The notes below the pieces were generated by a model. That model made no database searches. It saw only the letters and a list, made by a program, of their open reading frames with translations, and had not been told where the DNA came from. From assembly GCA_033065855.1 (NCBI GenBank), contig JAVXUO010001645.1, positions 124,001 to 188,000 of the forward strand: 64,000 nucleotides of DNA, given 5' to 3'. Of this stretch, positions 1 to 12,612 are shown in pieces. How positions within the stretch are numbered: position 1 is the first letter of the stretch; every line of letters starts with the position of its first letter. Source of the DNA: Escallonia rubra (lineage: Eukaryota; Streptophyta; Magnoliopsida; Escalloniales; Escalloniaceae). The translations under genes were made by a program, and so were the position numbers.

Positions 1-3000
1 TTGCTTGCCCCCAATTACCAGTAGCAAGAGAGTACTTCAGCCCACTGGTAATTGTTTTCGCCTTAATTGCAAATTGCAAGTTAACGTCCTTGCCATTATC
101 AACACACTGCCTCATGCAATAAATAGCTTGGTTTTGAGTTACACAAAACCTGAAATATTACGAGGCAAAATGTACAAGCCAAGAAAAAGCTGGTCAATTG
201 AGGAAACCTTCTGAACGTATGACTTCACGTCCCTGGTCAACTTTCTGAATAACTGCACCAAATTTTGAGCAAATTACAATCATCAGTGGAACTTGAATTT
301 TTCCTTTTTTGTCAGACATTTATAGTAGCAACCTGTCGAAACAAGCCTCCAAGTAATGGACCAGCGAGATCTAGCCTTTTATTTGCATAGTGGTCCCTGT
401 CATCTTCTGGCCTTCGGCCAAGCGCACAAAGTAGAAGCCGGTGAATGATGTATCTGGTTAAACAACGAACATTGGCATCTGTTAACATTTGATCAGCAGC
501 AATTGCAATGCAATATGAGAATAAAAACTTATAGTACCCAAAATAATAAGCTTTCTTAGTTTCACAGTACTCCCCAACACCAACATGTGGAAGCATTTCT
601 CTTTGGAGGATATCTTTGGCATACCTAGAAAATGAACAAGCAAATCCTTCTTTCTTAGTAATAAAGACTCCATTGAAACTACTAAACTCCCAAAGGATAC
701 GTACTTGATCCTCTTTTCTCGGCTGACACCAATCGTCGATCCTCTTTTTCCAATGTAGTCCAAGGCAACCTATAATACGGAAGTATACATATATAATACA
801 CCTGACTTACAGAGCATGGCTGAACTTCAGAAAAAAAAAAAAAAAAAAAGCAGAGTACCTGTTGATTTTGAATAACAAATGCCTCTTCCAAGGATGGGCG
901 AAGTAACTCCATCATTTGAGTATCAGAAAAATCATAACAAATATGTTCTAATATATCTTTATCTGCCACAAATCCCAATGCCCGAAAGACAATGATTATT
1001 GGAATTTCAGCTCTTATGTATGGGAGGTTTGCACGGATGTATTGCCCTGAAGATCCCTGCATTTTTTTTATCAAACACTCTCAATATCAGCATCGCAATA
1101 AAACAGAAAAGTAAAAGACACTCCATACACCAGTCAAATTATCAATTACCCCTTTGGCACTAGCCCGAGAAAGCATCCTGACAAACATGCCGCTAGGGGC
1201 CCTATTTTGAGACTCTGCAATAGACCGAACCTCAGCCATATATGCATACTTGTTAGGCTGCCTTTTTTTAAAGACATAGACATGGTTGGTGCTCATCTTC
1301 TCCTGAGCAATAAGAACCTTTTCACTTCCATTTATAATGAAGTATCCCCCTTGATCAATTGGACACTCTCCAAGCTCAGCCAAGTCCTTCTCCGAGGTCT
1401 GATACAAACTGCAATAGCTTGACCTGAGCATTATTGGAACCTACAATATGAGAAATATCAAGTGAATATTCCCACTCAAAAGTTTAAAATCCATAGACGA
1501 AATTCAAGTGCGCATATTTACCTTCCCAATAAAAACTTTGGCGAAATCCTGAGTTTCAGATACTTCTTCACAATCATTACCTTTCTTTATCACACTTTTC
1601 GTGACATCTACATATAATGGGGACGAGTATGTCAAGTTCCTCAATCTTGCAGCCTTTGGGTACAAAGCGGCAGTCTCTCCATCAGATTCTGTCATCATGG
1701 GTTTACTCAGGTATATCTGATTAAAGCTGATCCTATAGACAGTCTGCACAAAGAACGCCCAAAACTATTTGATCCCAAGAGCGCCAAGGAAGATATTTCC
1801 GTACTAAGTTGCTCATATTGTTTCATACAATCAAGCGAATCAGAAATTTATCCTTTTGGCATAGTAGTAATGCAATACTAAGATTTTCAACTAATTGGCT
1901 GAGGGATGAGTGATATGAAACCTTTAGTCCATCAAAGTAAACTCTCTTTTCATCCACCATATCCAGACAACATCACTTATGGCTTTAAAAGCAGGAAGTC
2001 TTTGAAGTAAATGTGAGCTTGTTTCTTGAACAATATGATTGAAGTTTTCAAGACATGTTCAGAACAAACTTAACAAAGAGAAACATCGAATTCTGATCTA
2101 CGTTTACTCACTATACCTTCAGCTCCTAAAGGCCAAACAGGTATTTTCATGGTCAACCATCTCACAGTTTCTAAATTATAACCTTAGGTGCATAGATAGA
2201 GCATAAAGTCAAGACTCTTTGCTTCTTTAGCCTTAACTGAAAAAGGAAAACCCCTTAGCCATGATTCAAACGGTTCTTTTTCACCTATCATTCATCAAAA
2301 TTTCTTTCATGGAAATTCGAACCATTGGCGAATATGAGATCACAGAGTTTGGGCTCCTACACATCCGTAAGTGATGATATTTTTGTAAAATAGGAGATAA
2401 GCAAAAATACCAATTGATCAGATGGTTTTCACCTCCACAGAACCCCACAAAGACTGGATTGTTGAAACCAAACTTTGCGTAGGCTGATTAGCCAGTTTTT
2501 ATGTACATTAGGTGAGAAGCTCGGATTAAAAACTTTACATTGTACTAAAAGAGGAATGGTGAAACAGTACAGATCAACTAAACGCCACTGATTAAATTAT
2601 AGTCAGTAAACTTCATAGCTTTGTAGCTTTTTTCCGATAACATGACGTCTAATGTGGTCTTACATAATATGTTTGCATAATATATAGCTCATTTCACAAG
2701 GATGAACATTGTTTCAAGTTTTCACAAAAGGACAGTAAACACAAAGCACGATTAAGGTAATACACTCATCTACAAAGAGAGAGAAAAGTTCCAAGATCAA
2801 ACAGTAATTATTGTCCAAACAAGGCCTGCTCCATCTTCAGCAATAAACGGCTAAACAAATTATCTCATTTCTAGTGTTGCGTATCGTACATTGCTACATG
2901 ATTAACAACATTATCGACAACAAGCTTTCACAATATGGACAACTCTATTAGCAGCATTGTTGTTATCGAGGAGAATTAGTTTCTAAATTACACGCATGCT

Positions 3001-3544
3001 ATCAAAAGACGCTGTTCCCAACCAGCAAATCGAATCCCCATGTCTAGTTGTTGAGAGACTTAAGATGAACATCCCATACTTTGACAATTCAATGACTGAA
3101 ACTAATGTAGTTATAAGAAGCCAATCTCACTCAAAAGTGGTCTCGTTTTTTAAGGCATGCATGAAGCAATCAACATCGAAAGTAGAGTCTAAAAACCTCG
3201 ACGAAATCGGACTGCCTGCCAGGATTGTGCTGGGACTCGGGCCTGATCTCGATATCAGCCTCCTCGTCCACAATCTCCTGCATGGTGTTCTGTATGAACT
3301 CGTCGAACGAGTCAATCTGCTGGCTCACCAGACCCTTGTCCTCAAAGTAAGCGCTGATCACGGTCCATGCATCCTCCAGCGTTATCTCCTGAGCTTCATC
3401 ATCACCTTCACTTTCTTCCGTCCTGTTCGCCTCCGGCAACTCAGGCTCTTTGTAGTAGCCTCCTTCATCCCCACCAACGTCAACATCCAAAATATTGCCC
3501 GCGTGCAAACTGTTAGGATCATACTCATGTTGACCGTACATCAT
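1..3544 (-). CDS. NRPB2: RNA polymerase II second-largest subunit, N-terminal exons (partial)
   Basis: Encodes the RPB2 subunit, which with RPB1 forms the Pol II active centre in the nucleus. Nine coding exons were placed by splice sites and the conserved protein: 3197–3544, 1522–1743, 1150–1440, 859–1056, 705–769, 538–624, 333–453, 208–252 and 1–106. They join in frame to about 494 codons. Visible landmarks are [15 protein letters not shown] and [12 protein letters not shown] near the start, then [32 protein letters not shown] and [13 protein letters not shown], and [14 protein letters not shown] at the window edge. This covers the protrusion and lobe domains and the start of the fork; the hybrid-binding, wall and clamp regions lie beyond position 1. 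The start is the first of two adjacent ATGs at 3544. Intron 1 is long (1744–3196). Its donor, GAG|GTTTTT, is weak but forced by the protein. No frame break is seen, so the gene looks functional. Confidence 0.97.
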
Positions 3545-3840
3545 CTTTGCTTTTTTTGAACAGATTCCAAACCTTAGTTGATCTAAATTTTTCTTTTTAT
3601 CTTTTAATGGGGATTTGGAGTTGTTTAGTGCGTTATGAATTGGGAATGAGATATAATTGTGTGTTAGATGGAGGAACTGGATCTTTTTCAGGTGATTTCG
3701 CCGGGAAAGTTGGTGCAGTTATCAAACCCTAAAGAATGGGTTAGAGAGAAGCGGGAGGAGGGGGTCTGGCCGGAGATCCGAAATACTCAGGAGTGGGTGA
3801 TTTGGTTGCATATATATAGGGATACACTGTGACGTCTTGG
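3545..3840 (-). promoter_or_regulatory. NRPB2 5' leader and core promoter
   Basis: Reading on the minus strand, a TATA-like run (CTATATATATGC) lies at 3811–3820, about 270 bases before the ATG, so transcription probably starts near 3780–3790. A TGACGTC bZIP-type site (3830–3836) sits just upstream. The leader contains an AAACCCTAA telo-box (3724–3732), a motif common in plant genes for the transcription and translation machinery. Motifs are seen directly; their use is inferred. Confidence 0.5.
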
Positions 3841-3872
3841 TTGAACTCTGAGAAGAATCTCTGCTGTGACTC

Positions 3873-4248
3873 TGCTATAACAGCTTTAGTGACAATTTTC
3901 ACTTCTCCTATAACTGAAAGCTATTGCTAATTGTATGTTGCCGATATAAACTTTATAGTGACGATACTTTGTCTCAAAAGTTGTTATGTGCTGTCCTTAT
4001 CCATGTTTGGAGGTTTATGGGTTCATGGTGGCACTTGGATGGAGAATTTCGTGGGCAATTACAACATTCTTAATTGCACTCCCATGGTAAGAAAGGGGAT
4101 TGGGATCCTTGGCTGTGTTATAGAGTGGCTATTACTGGAAAGTGTCGTTGAACCCTACTAATCGACAAGTAAATTGTCGCTATAAATCTTTAAAATGGAG
4201 ATAAAATACTTTTATCGACAAACTAGTGTCGCTAAAGCTGTTACATCA
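3873..4248. mobile_element. MITE-like inverted-repeat element
   Basis: The ends are imperfect inverted repeats: TGCTATAACAGCTTTAGTGA at 3873 and, on the other strand, TGATGTAACAGCTTTAGCGA ending at 4248. The interior repeats related words such as GTCGCTATAAA and ATCGACAA. There is no coding capacity and no clear target duplication, so the superfamily is unassigned. Confidence 0.4.
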
Positions 4249-4653
4249 CTTCTACCATATAATAGAGGGTCATAATAGAGTGACAAAACAACGTGGTACA
4301 ATAAATAGATGGGAATCAGGATTTTCTCATCCTGTCCGTCGATGTTATCACCGCTAAAACGATAGCTTTCCGAAATATACAATTGACGGGGCAATATGAT
4401 TTACTTTGGTGATGCATCAACTTAATTTATTGAACAATTCCTGTCATAGACTAGCACACTGAAGTAGCTTTTTTCAACCATAAGCGCCACTGGAAAGGTT
4501 ATAGAGAGGAACTGGGTAGTCCGGGTAACAACGAATTGCTCAATTGATGCCTACCACGGCTGAAGATGGTAGAACCAGTGCCCCTTTGCTAGATTGACTC
4601 CAACTGCGTTACGAAATGGCCTTCGAATTGAAATTGGATCCTCGGAATTGTAG

Positions 4654-5137
4654 TTTGTTGTTTGGATCATCTTTTGAGATTTGGAACCTGAATTCTTACC
4701 CAATTCTATGGAATTAGTTTTATAATACTATGTAGCTCGTTCTCAATTCTTATGTCTTTTGTTGGAGACTATAATTCCAAGAAGAATCATTACTCGGCCT
4801 CGCCAGCTAGTACCTTTGTCACCGTCCCCTGTCGCAACCTATTGCCCCACCTTAGCGGACTGTCGCTACCCTCATGTCCACCCGTTTTCAATCAACAACC
4901 ACTCCCTACTGCTACCGACCGCTGCCTCCCTCACTGTTGTCGCAGCCACCGTCGTTGGCCAAAGTCGTTCTCTGTTGCTTGCCGTTGCTCAGCCACCGAC
5001 CACTGCTACGTGTCGCCAGACCACCTCTGGTGGCGGCCGCCTCTAACGCCAGAGTTGCAAATACAATTAAAAAATTAAGTTTGTGATCAAAAGTTATGCG
5101 ATTTACAAATTATAAGGCATATCCAAACAACAAAATT
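4654..5137. mobile_element. possible non-autonomous DNA element, pyrimidine-rich core
   Basis: A TTTGTTGTTTGGAT end near 4654 and its complement ATCCAAACAACAAA near 5121–5134 form an inverted pair. The segment between is low-complexity and rich in CCACCG/CCTC (about 4800–5050), which opens long but meaningless frames. Similar CCACC-rich blocks occur at 33.2–33.4 and 45.70–45.79 kb. Boundaries are approximate and no target duplication was found. Confidence 0.3.
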
Positions 5138-5896
5138 TAAATTCTATCTCATTCCAATTCTTTGAGAATTAAATTGAAATACAATTCTGAATCTCAATAC
5201 CAATCTGCAATCCAATCGGAGCCTAGGATTAGTACTTTTAATTCCTATCACTAAAGTTTGGCTTCAAATTATTTCATCCTAAATATAAAATATCATGAAA
5301 AATTCAACTGAACTGCCAAATTTTATGTTTTTAAAAAGTGAAAGCCCCTCATAGAAGTATAAGAATATTTATGAACACGAGCCATCAAAAAATTCATATT
5401 GAGGTTTCCGTGCTCGAATGAAAGAGCAACACATTACCAAATGACATAAAAAAAATATTCAAATGACATAAAAATTAGTGTCCCTCAATTTTTTTAGCAA
5501 ATTTGGATCGAGAACAAATAAAAGAACTCCAACAGTAGTTACTTTTATAGTTCTAAAGGATCAAAATCCCCATGTGTTACCACGTTCGCTCTTTATATAA
5601 CATTAAAGAGAATATAAAAGTGTCGGTACTAAACACCCTCACATTGGACCAATCCATACGAGTTTTGAACAAGTGGGAGTAAGAAATGGTGAGACTAGAG
5701 AAATCATAAAGGTGTTTTAAAAGATAAAGAAAATAATAACAGATAATTGGGGATATATGAGAAGTGTAGAAGGAGTAGATACATATATCAATTAAATCAA
5801 ACTTCTTATTTAGCTTGTTGGTACCGCTCTTGGGGTGCACCTTATACTTACTACTCATCAGTTCTTGCTTTATTGCATGTTTCTTTTTTTTTCTTT

Positions 5897-6136
5897 TGTT
5901 TAGGAAAATCCTCCTTATTGGTTTGTGACAGATTCCATCAAAAGTGGAACACATATTTTATGCTTATCATATCTCACTGATAGTGGATTATGGGTTTTAT
6001 GTCCTTAGAATTCGGAATTAATTGATACTTCTTGTGTAAATAAATAAATGCTCTTCTCAATGTAAATAATACACACAGAAAAACATTCAGCTAATTCTCT
6101 TTATATCTTCATTTGTGTCTTCTCTTTATTTTCTTA
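5897..6136 (+). repeat. 5' LTR of the copia element
   Basis: Begins TGTTTAGGAAAATCC and shares with the right LTR long matching blocks such as CCTTATTGGTTTGTGACA and AATTGATACTTCTTGTGTA. A TATA-like AAATAAATAAATG and the start of the leader lie in the second half. The exact right edge is estimated from the primer-binding site that follows. Confidence 0.75.
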
Positions 6137-6213
6137 AGAAGGTGTCAAAGCCATCCTTCTAGTATTAATTTTCTTCATTCCAAACCTTCAAGCACCAGCA
6201 ACAGCAGTTTCAG

Positions 6214-7050
6214 CATGGATCCATCAATACCATATTTTGTTCATCATTCAGGTCATTCATGTCACTTGCTCGTACCCGTCAAATTAAATGGAGCCAATTA
6301 TCCGACCAGGAGTAGATACATGATTCATGCCCTCATAGCAAGAACAAAATTGGTTTCATTAATAGATGCATTGAGCAACCTTCAGAAAAAGATCAGTCAA
6401 CAGGATACGCTCTATGGAACCAATGTAATAGCATGATTGTTTCATGACTTACTCACTCAGTAGAACCCGATCCAGCCAATTGAGTCATTCATGCCAAGGC
6501 CAGGCCAGTTCTCACAAAGAATGCGCCAGCAATCTACCAGATTCAAAAATCATTGGTTCTTTTTTTGCAAGGTATCATGACTGCTTAACTTATTTCACGA
6601 AACTCAAAGGCTTTTGAGACGAGTTAGATACATATCAAGCACTTCCCACTTGTAACCAGATGAAAGCACATGATGAGCAAAGGAAAAAAAATTGTTTAAT
6701 ACAATTTCTCATGGGTCTCCACGACACCTACAATTTTGTCTGTAAAAAAAAATCCTCACGATGTCGCCACTGCCTAATGTACGTCAAGCCTATTCGATTG
6801 TTATTCAATAGGAAAGACAGCGACAAATGACCTCGAAACCAACTGAAAATTTTTCCATCGCGGTTACAATGCAGAGACGTGGAAATAATTTCTCAAATAA
6901 ATTCAAAGACAAGCATTGCCAGCATATCAGTAGAGAAGGTCATATAATTGAAAATTGTCGGACATCATAATTTCATTATAAGTATTGTGATAGAGAAGGC
7001 CATATAGAGGACAGATACGAATTTAAAATTGGCACATGGGTTCCCAACAA
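6214..7050 (+). pseudogene. copia gag relic with zinc knuckles
   Basis: Translation in shifting frames gives copia Gag features. An N-terminal part with KLNGANYPT and MIHALIA is followed by THSVEPDPAN, KNAPAIYQIQKSL and PLVTR.KHM fragments. Near 6910–7010 come two CCHC-type knuckle remnants around HCQHISREGHIIENCR and YKYCDREGHIEDR. Stops and frameshifts are frequent, including a TGA ending the first frame at 6436. It cannot encode an intact nucleocapsid protein. Confidence 0.75.
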
Positions 7051-7104
7051 CATAGGAGGCCAAAGTAATCGACACAACACTTCATAACAGCGGCAACGTG
7101 AGTC

Positions 7105-7770
7105 TCAAGGATATTCAACCATAAATGAATCTACATCTTCCATACTATCTCCCTTGACTAAACCCACTGATGCAGAGGATATTTCTCTCAATCCTACCCA
7201 ACCTTTTATATCCTCGCCTCCAGCCCAATCTACTGAACCTGTTTCAACCTCTTCAGATTCTATCATTCCTTCCCCTCCTACTCGTGACAATTCCTTCGGC
7301 GCAAGCAACCTCCAGCATGGCATAGAGACTACGTACTGTCAGTCACGGGATATTGCATTTTTCTTGGAAATATTTTGGTCTCATGAAAAATCTAAGAAAC
7401 AAGCTAATGTTTCTAGATCATCAACAGCAGAGGTAAATATCGAGCTATGGCAAATACATGTTTAGAACTAACTTGACTACGTTATATTCTATAAGATTTA
7501 AGGGTTCCACAGGTAGCTCATACACGATTATTATATGGCAACCAAGCAGTTTCGCACATTGCGGTTATTTTTCATGAGCGCACAAAGTACATTGAAATAG
7601 ATTGTCACATTGTTCAAGAAAACTACAAGTCGGAATGATCAAACCTTCATATCTACCTACCCACTTTTAGTTAGTAGATGCCCTTTCAGTTAGTAGATGC
7701 CTGCACAAAAACATTGGGAAAAGATAAATTCGAGACACTACGTAACAAGTTGGGACTTCATGATATTCTC
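7105..7770 (+). pseudogene. copia pol relic: proline-rich linker and RNase H end
   Basis: From about 7130 to 7325 the frame gives a Pro/Ser-rich linker (SLNPTQPFISSPPAQ) of the kind that follows integrase in copia polyproteins. It passes directly into the RNase H C-terminal region: KSKKQANVSRSST, AMANTCLELT, GNQAVSHIA, HERTKYIEIDCH, KDKFETLRNKLGLHDI. Reverse transcriptase is missing between these parts. Single-base shifts break the frame near 7430 and 7490. Confidence 0.75.
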
Positions 7771-7789
7771 TCTCCAACTTGAGGGGGAG

Positions 7790-8007
7790 TGTTAAGGAAT
7801 ATCTTCCTTATTGGTTTGTGACAAATTTCACTAAAAGTGGATCACATGTTTTAAGCTCATCATATCCCACTGATAGTAGATCACGGGTTTTATGGCCTTA
7901 GAATTAGGGATTAATTGATACTTCTTGTGTATATAAATACACAATCTTCTCAATGTAATACATGCAGAAAATATTCAGTCAATTCTCTTTATGTCTTCTA
8001 TTCTTCA
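7790..8007 (+). repeat. 3' LTR of the copia element
   Basis: Begins TGTTAAGGAATATCTTCC directly after the polypurine tract and ends near CTATTCTTCA. It matches the left LTR throughout with scattered substitutions, for example TATATAAATACACAATCTTC against a shifted version on the left. The outer end is approximate. Confidence 0.75.
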
Positions 8008-9778
8008 GAAATTTCAAAACAGTTTTAACGGTTTTTAGTAAGGACCAGTGACCATGTTTTGCATGAGACAACGAAGACATGATAATAAGGTCACAGAAGG
8101 GAGGGCCACACATACACAGAGTTAGAACTTTTCCTCTCTTCTTTGGTTTTCCAGAGACCTGTATACCAAAATTTTTGTACTTACTGTTTGACTAAACAAA
8201 AATCTGAGCTAAAAAAATAAATTAAAATAAGGTCTTTTCTGCATAGTTTGGGGTAAGAAACGACAAAACTAAATGAATCATAAAGCAAGGGTAAATAACA
8301 TAACAAAATGATGATGATAAGAGCACAATATGAACCATGAGGAAGAGGAGGAAAGGCTCAAAGACACAGTAATCACTTATCATGTAAACTTTAAAAAAAC
8401 ACTCTTTTTCGCGTCAACTACAATGACTGAGGAAAGAAACAGGGTGGAGAGGGAGAGGGAGGGAGGATGGACGGACGTGGTAAGTCCTACAGTCGTGAGA
8501 ATGAATGGGGATACTCTATAGTACTGCATTAGTATAATTCATCTCCAAAAAAAAATTCTTTTGTGACAAGAATTATTGATCGTTGTGGATATAACATTTA
8601 GATCGTGTTAGCCACAGATTTTAAATTACATAACTGCCATCATTGCAGAGAATTCAAATCCCGCGATGATCTTCATCTCTCGCTTGAGCTGACCACATAG
8701 AATCATCATCCTGATAAGAATACATAATAAACATGTCACTACGTATTGTCACGGTCCTAGTGTTTGACAAGTAGAACTCTACTTCAATCATGCAGCACTT
8801 AGGCAATTCACTTGCATTGATATCTAAGTCAGGCTTGCTCTCGTACTTCACGGCTAGGCAAGTCCATGTTAACTCCTCTTGCTGCCACTAGATGTTTTGG
8901 CCACTAACTCCTCCTCGAGCCTTTAGACACTCACACATTCCTTCCATGCAAGCATCTCCATTAGTGCATGCATGTAATCCCAGTGAGCGTCTGCATGGAC
9001 AAGCCTCCAAAATTGGGCGGGTCGCGATAGTTTGCTTACAGCAAAGTATAACAACGACATAATACCACTTACGTCAATTCCATGAGATCTTGCTTCTCAG
9101 TTAAATCTCACCCATGACACTGTGATTTCAATGTTAGTTCTAACAGCAGCACAATTATTGCCTTGAGTCATTAAAAAATAGTCTCCATGATATACCTCTT
9201 AGGGATAACATCACTTACTTGTTTAGTGGTAAAATACACTCAACAAAACTAGTTTTGAGAAAATGCACACCCATATTCAAATATATGAAGAAAGTATGTC
9301 ATATTTTCCCAACATTAGGATTTGAAGACACTAACGGTTTTCTCTTATGCGACAATGGACCCATCACCCCACCAATTGGCTCTGCCAAAAACCTTGACTT
9401 GCGATTGTGAGGCTTAGGACTTGGGGAGAGGTGTTTACTAATTTAATAATTATGAATCGTAAAAAATGCCAATGTTGCCCTTTTCTCTTCAATTGCATAT
9501 AATCTTTTATACTTGCGCCACCCCTATGAACAATTTTATTGTCCATCCACGATCACGACCACTGCCATAAAAACATACCCACCACCCAATCGAACTCCTC
9601 CGAGTTCACCATTACTGCAAGCCCCCATCGAATCAAGAATTACCATTACAATCCGTTGTCTCTATGACCCGCTGTCGTCCACCTTTATCCAAATATGAAC
9701 TCAAATTGAAATCTCGTCAACATCATATCTCACATGTGACAAATCAATTCTGAATCATTATTTTATAGCAACATTATT
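8008..9778. other. intergenic, no recognisable gene
   Basis: AT-rich intergenic DNA. A 65-codon frame on the minus strand (8654–8851) and short plus-strand frames match nothing I recognise and lack gene-like context. No transposon ends were identified. Confidence 0.5.
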
Positions 9779-11273
9779 TGTCACGACCTAAACCCGATGT
9801 GAGCCCAACGGGCTCGAGAATGACTGGTTGTAGGTCCATTTGATAACCTTTCATGGACACTGTCAGGTCTTATTTGCTAAACCAAATACATACAACAACG
9901 AAAATTAAGACATTTACAACTCCAGATATAAAGGTTATTTTAAATTTCACTATAAATCCTCATAGTATAGCAGTTATTATACAGTCAAAAAATTAAAATA
10001 AAAATGGTCCTTGAAAGTCCACAACATTTTTCTTTAAGAGCTCCATAGCCTACGATCAACATCATCACCTTAGCTTTTAAACATGAAACATATATACTTT
10101 TAAACATGAAATGTATAAGGGTGAGTTTCCATGTGCTTAGGTAACCAAACCCAACTAACTGGATTATAACATGTCAAAAATCTCTATATTATCAACATTT
10201 TTGCAGCTAATTGAAGATAAAATCATCTTACAATATCACGTAACTTTCAAAAGAACACTTGCAGTATACGAATATTATAGGATTACACTAGAATTTGGTC
10301 AATTTTCTCTCTGCTTAAGCCTTTAACCCACCAATAAACTCCATGCACCCATTAACATTCTTTCTTCCCTTTCCTCTTCTATTTTTCCTCTCCAAATGCT
10401 TATGTTTCTCCTGCCCCCTTATCTACTCCTTTCATCTCCTGCACCAAATCTGACCACTTAATTTTCTTATACATATTTGCTACAGACTCTTCACTTAGTT
10501 TGTTGTCTCTCCTTTTCCTTTTTTCCCCTTACAAATCTATTACTCTCCTTCCCTATGGATACTGCCCCCCCCCCCCCCCCCGCGAAACGAACATATACCA
10601 ATGAACCTTTTTGTTTTTCTTCCATTTCAAACATTATTATCAAATAAAATGCCACAAGCATTTCTATAGCACAGTTCCTCATTCATATAAGCACTTTTAT
10701 AGTGTGCTACAAAATTAGTTTCCCTCAAAATTTTAGTACTCAAATGATCATATAAAGACTCAGTATCACTAGCTAGATCGTAGCTAAAACTCCAAAAAGT
10801 TTAGCATTCAAATAGTGCCGCCAAAATTCTAGTTAAAACTATATGTCAAGCAACTAGAATAATTCATAAACCCAACTTAAGTGTGGGTATTGCACCATCC
10901 ACATTGAATTCTGCCAATCGCAAACGCCCTTTCCTGCCCTTTTCAATTCTTCTCTCAACCGTTTCGTCTCTCTCCCTTCCAACTTCTTCTTGTAGCTCTC
11001 ACCTCTTTCATTTCCTCACCACTTCATCCTTTTTCTTTCAAACGCTAGCTAACCAACACTTGTTTTAATTAAACTCCACACCGTACTACATACTTGTGTA
11101 ACCATTTCTTTAAAGCTCAGCACACCACTAACTCCCTGAAATATATCTCCAAAATATCACTAGCCACTATTCGTCGCTAGAGATAACAAGTAATAATATT
11201 CTAATAGTCACTAAAAGAATAATAAAATTACGAGAATCTTATCATAAATCTGACCTAGGTGTGGGGTATTACA
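9779..11273 (+). mobile_element. probable solo LTR of a Ty3/gypsy-type element
   Basis: The left end reads TGTCACGACCTAAACCCGAT and the right end ..GTGTGGGGTATTACA. This TGTCACG...TATTACA pair is typical of long plant gypsy LTRs. The 1.5 kb between holds no coding sequence, only pyrimidine-rich DNA including a run of 17 C (10565–10581). No primer site, polypurine tract or partner LTR lies next to it, which suggests a solo LTR. Flanking 5-mers (TTATT and TGGTG) do not match, so the call rests on the termini. Confidence 0.5.
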
Positions 11274-11287
11274 TGGTGGGTCTGAAG

Positions 11288-12604
11288 CAATGGCGGAGCC
11301 AGAAACTTAGTTCAAGGTGGACACTTAATAGCCAAATTTTTATTGCTTAAAATACCTTCGTCAATGGGTTAAACCTAACAAACTGATGAACGTGGGCCAA
11401 AGGGGCAAGAAACAAGAACTCCAATTCGGCAATTCGAACTTCCTAATTCATCAGATGAACAGTATATTCAACTTGTTCATGAAAGCTCCAAATTCTCAAA
11501 CCCCAATTGCCAAATTCAGTGCTTAATTCTCCCAAATGCCAAATTCCTACTTCCTAATTGCAACCACAAGCAGCAATTGTCAATCTCTCAAATCCAAAAT
11601 AAAAAATTCCAACAAACCTCAATCTGAAACCTATACACTCACCACCGACGAGTAGCAATTGCAATTTGAAAATAAAAATTTTAAATCTTGATCTAACATT
11701 AGGAATCGCACTAGCGGCCTCAATTCCCAATTGGGACTTGTGAGTTCCAAAACTCAATTATCAAATTCTAATTTGAAACAAAAAGGAAAGGGTTCAAGTT
11801 TAAGGAATTAGAAATTCTAAGAATAAACACCGGAAGTCTAGATCTTACCTTGCTTTAAAAGTGGAAGACTAGGGTTTGCGACTTTGGATGGAGGCAGTGG
11901 AGCAATTCTAGTAATCAGTGGAAGAATGATGGCTTTGTATTTGGAAAAAAATAGGGTTCTTCATGATTTTTAAGCTAAAGGGATTGTCGTGGAGAAAATT
12001 AGGTGAGACGCTGATAATTTGGGAAAGAAAATATGAGGAGAGCGCCACTGCAAATACACCACGATGAATCGACGAAGCTGGAGGAATAGATGAATCGATG
12101 ATTCGAGTAATACATCACGACTTCAACCATTCTGTCATGATTGAATCTATCGTCTATGCGACTATGTCAGTCGCTGGAGGTGGACCTGCCGGTGGAGGCA
12201 GTGGGCCGTGGCGTTGAGGGTGAAAGGCCGGTGAGGGGACTAAGAAGACGGTGTGCTCCGTGCCTCTCTCTCCATTATGTGACTTTCAGGCTTTGGAAAT
12301 AGGGAGACTTTGAAAACAATGGAAAATAAGGGATTTTTTTGTGTTGACTTTAGCGTAGAACTTTTTTTATTTAGTAAGTTTAGCATTTCTAATGGCTAAA
12401 AAGACTTTTGTTTTTAACTATTTTTAGAATTTTCATATAGCTTAACATATAAAGTGACTAAAAATATATCTCTTTTAAACATTTTAAAAAGTTTTAGGTG
12501 GGCATTTTTCTCATTAAGGATAAAATATACCATATAGAATAGAAAATTCACAGAGAAGCAGGTGGGCACCGGCCCACCTGTGCCCCCCGTTCCCTCTGCC
12601 CCTG
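11288..12604. mobile_element. non-autonomous hAT element with perfect 8-bp TSD
   Basis: The 1317-bp element starts CAATGGCGGAGCC and ends CCTCTGCCCCTG, which are imperfect inverted termini. It is flanked by an identical direct repeat GTCTGAAG (11280–11287 and 12605–12612), the length produced by hAT transposases. The interior is noncoding with GA/GT-rich stretches and no transposase domain. It lies just beyond the right end of the probable solo LTR. Confidence 0.7.
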
Positions 12605-12612
12605 GTCTGAAG

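Larger units (their letters stand above)
5897..8007 (+). mobile_element. Ty1/copia retrotransposon, internally deleted, both LTRs present
   Basis: Two related direct repeats (5897–6136 and 7790–8007) flank about 1.65 kb of interior. A primer-binding site resembling the initiator-methionine tRNA complement follows the left repeat (about 6139–6156), and a purine tract (TTGAGGGGGAG, 7779–7789) precedes the right one. The interior keeps a gag relic, a proline/serine linker and the end of RNase H. The protease, the integrase core and the reverse transcriptase are gone. The LTRs differ at many sites and no flanking duplication is visible, so the insertion is old. Confidence 0.85.

Noticed and set aside
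4752-5086. Three overlapping Ser/Pro/Cys-rich frames of 70–108 codons
   Set aside because: Low-complexity CCACCG/CTCC DNA opens several frames at once; there is no domain and no splice or promoter context.
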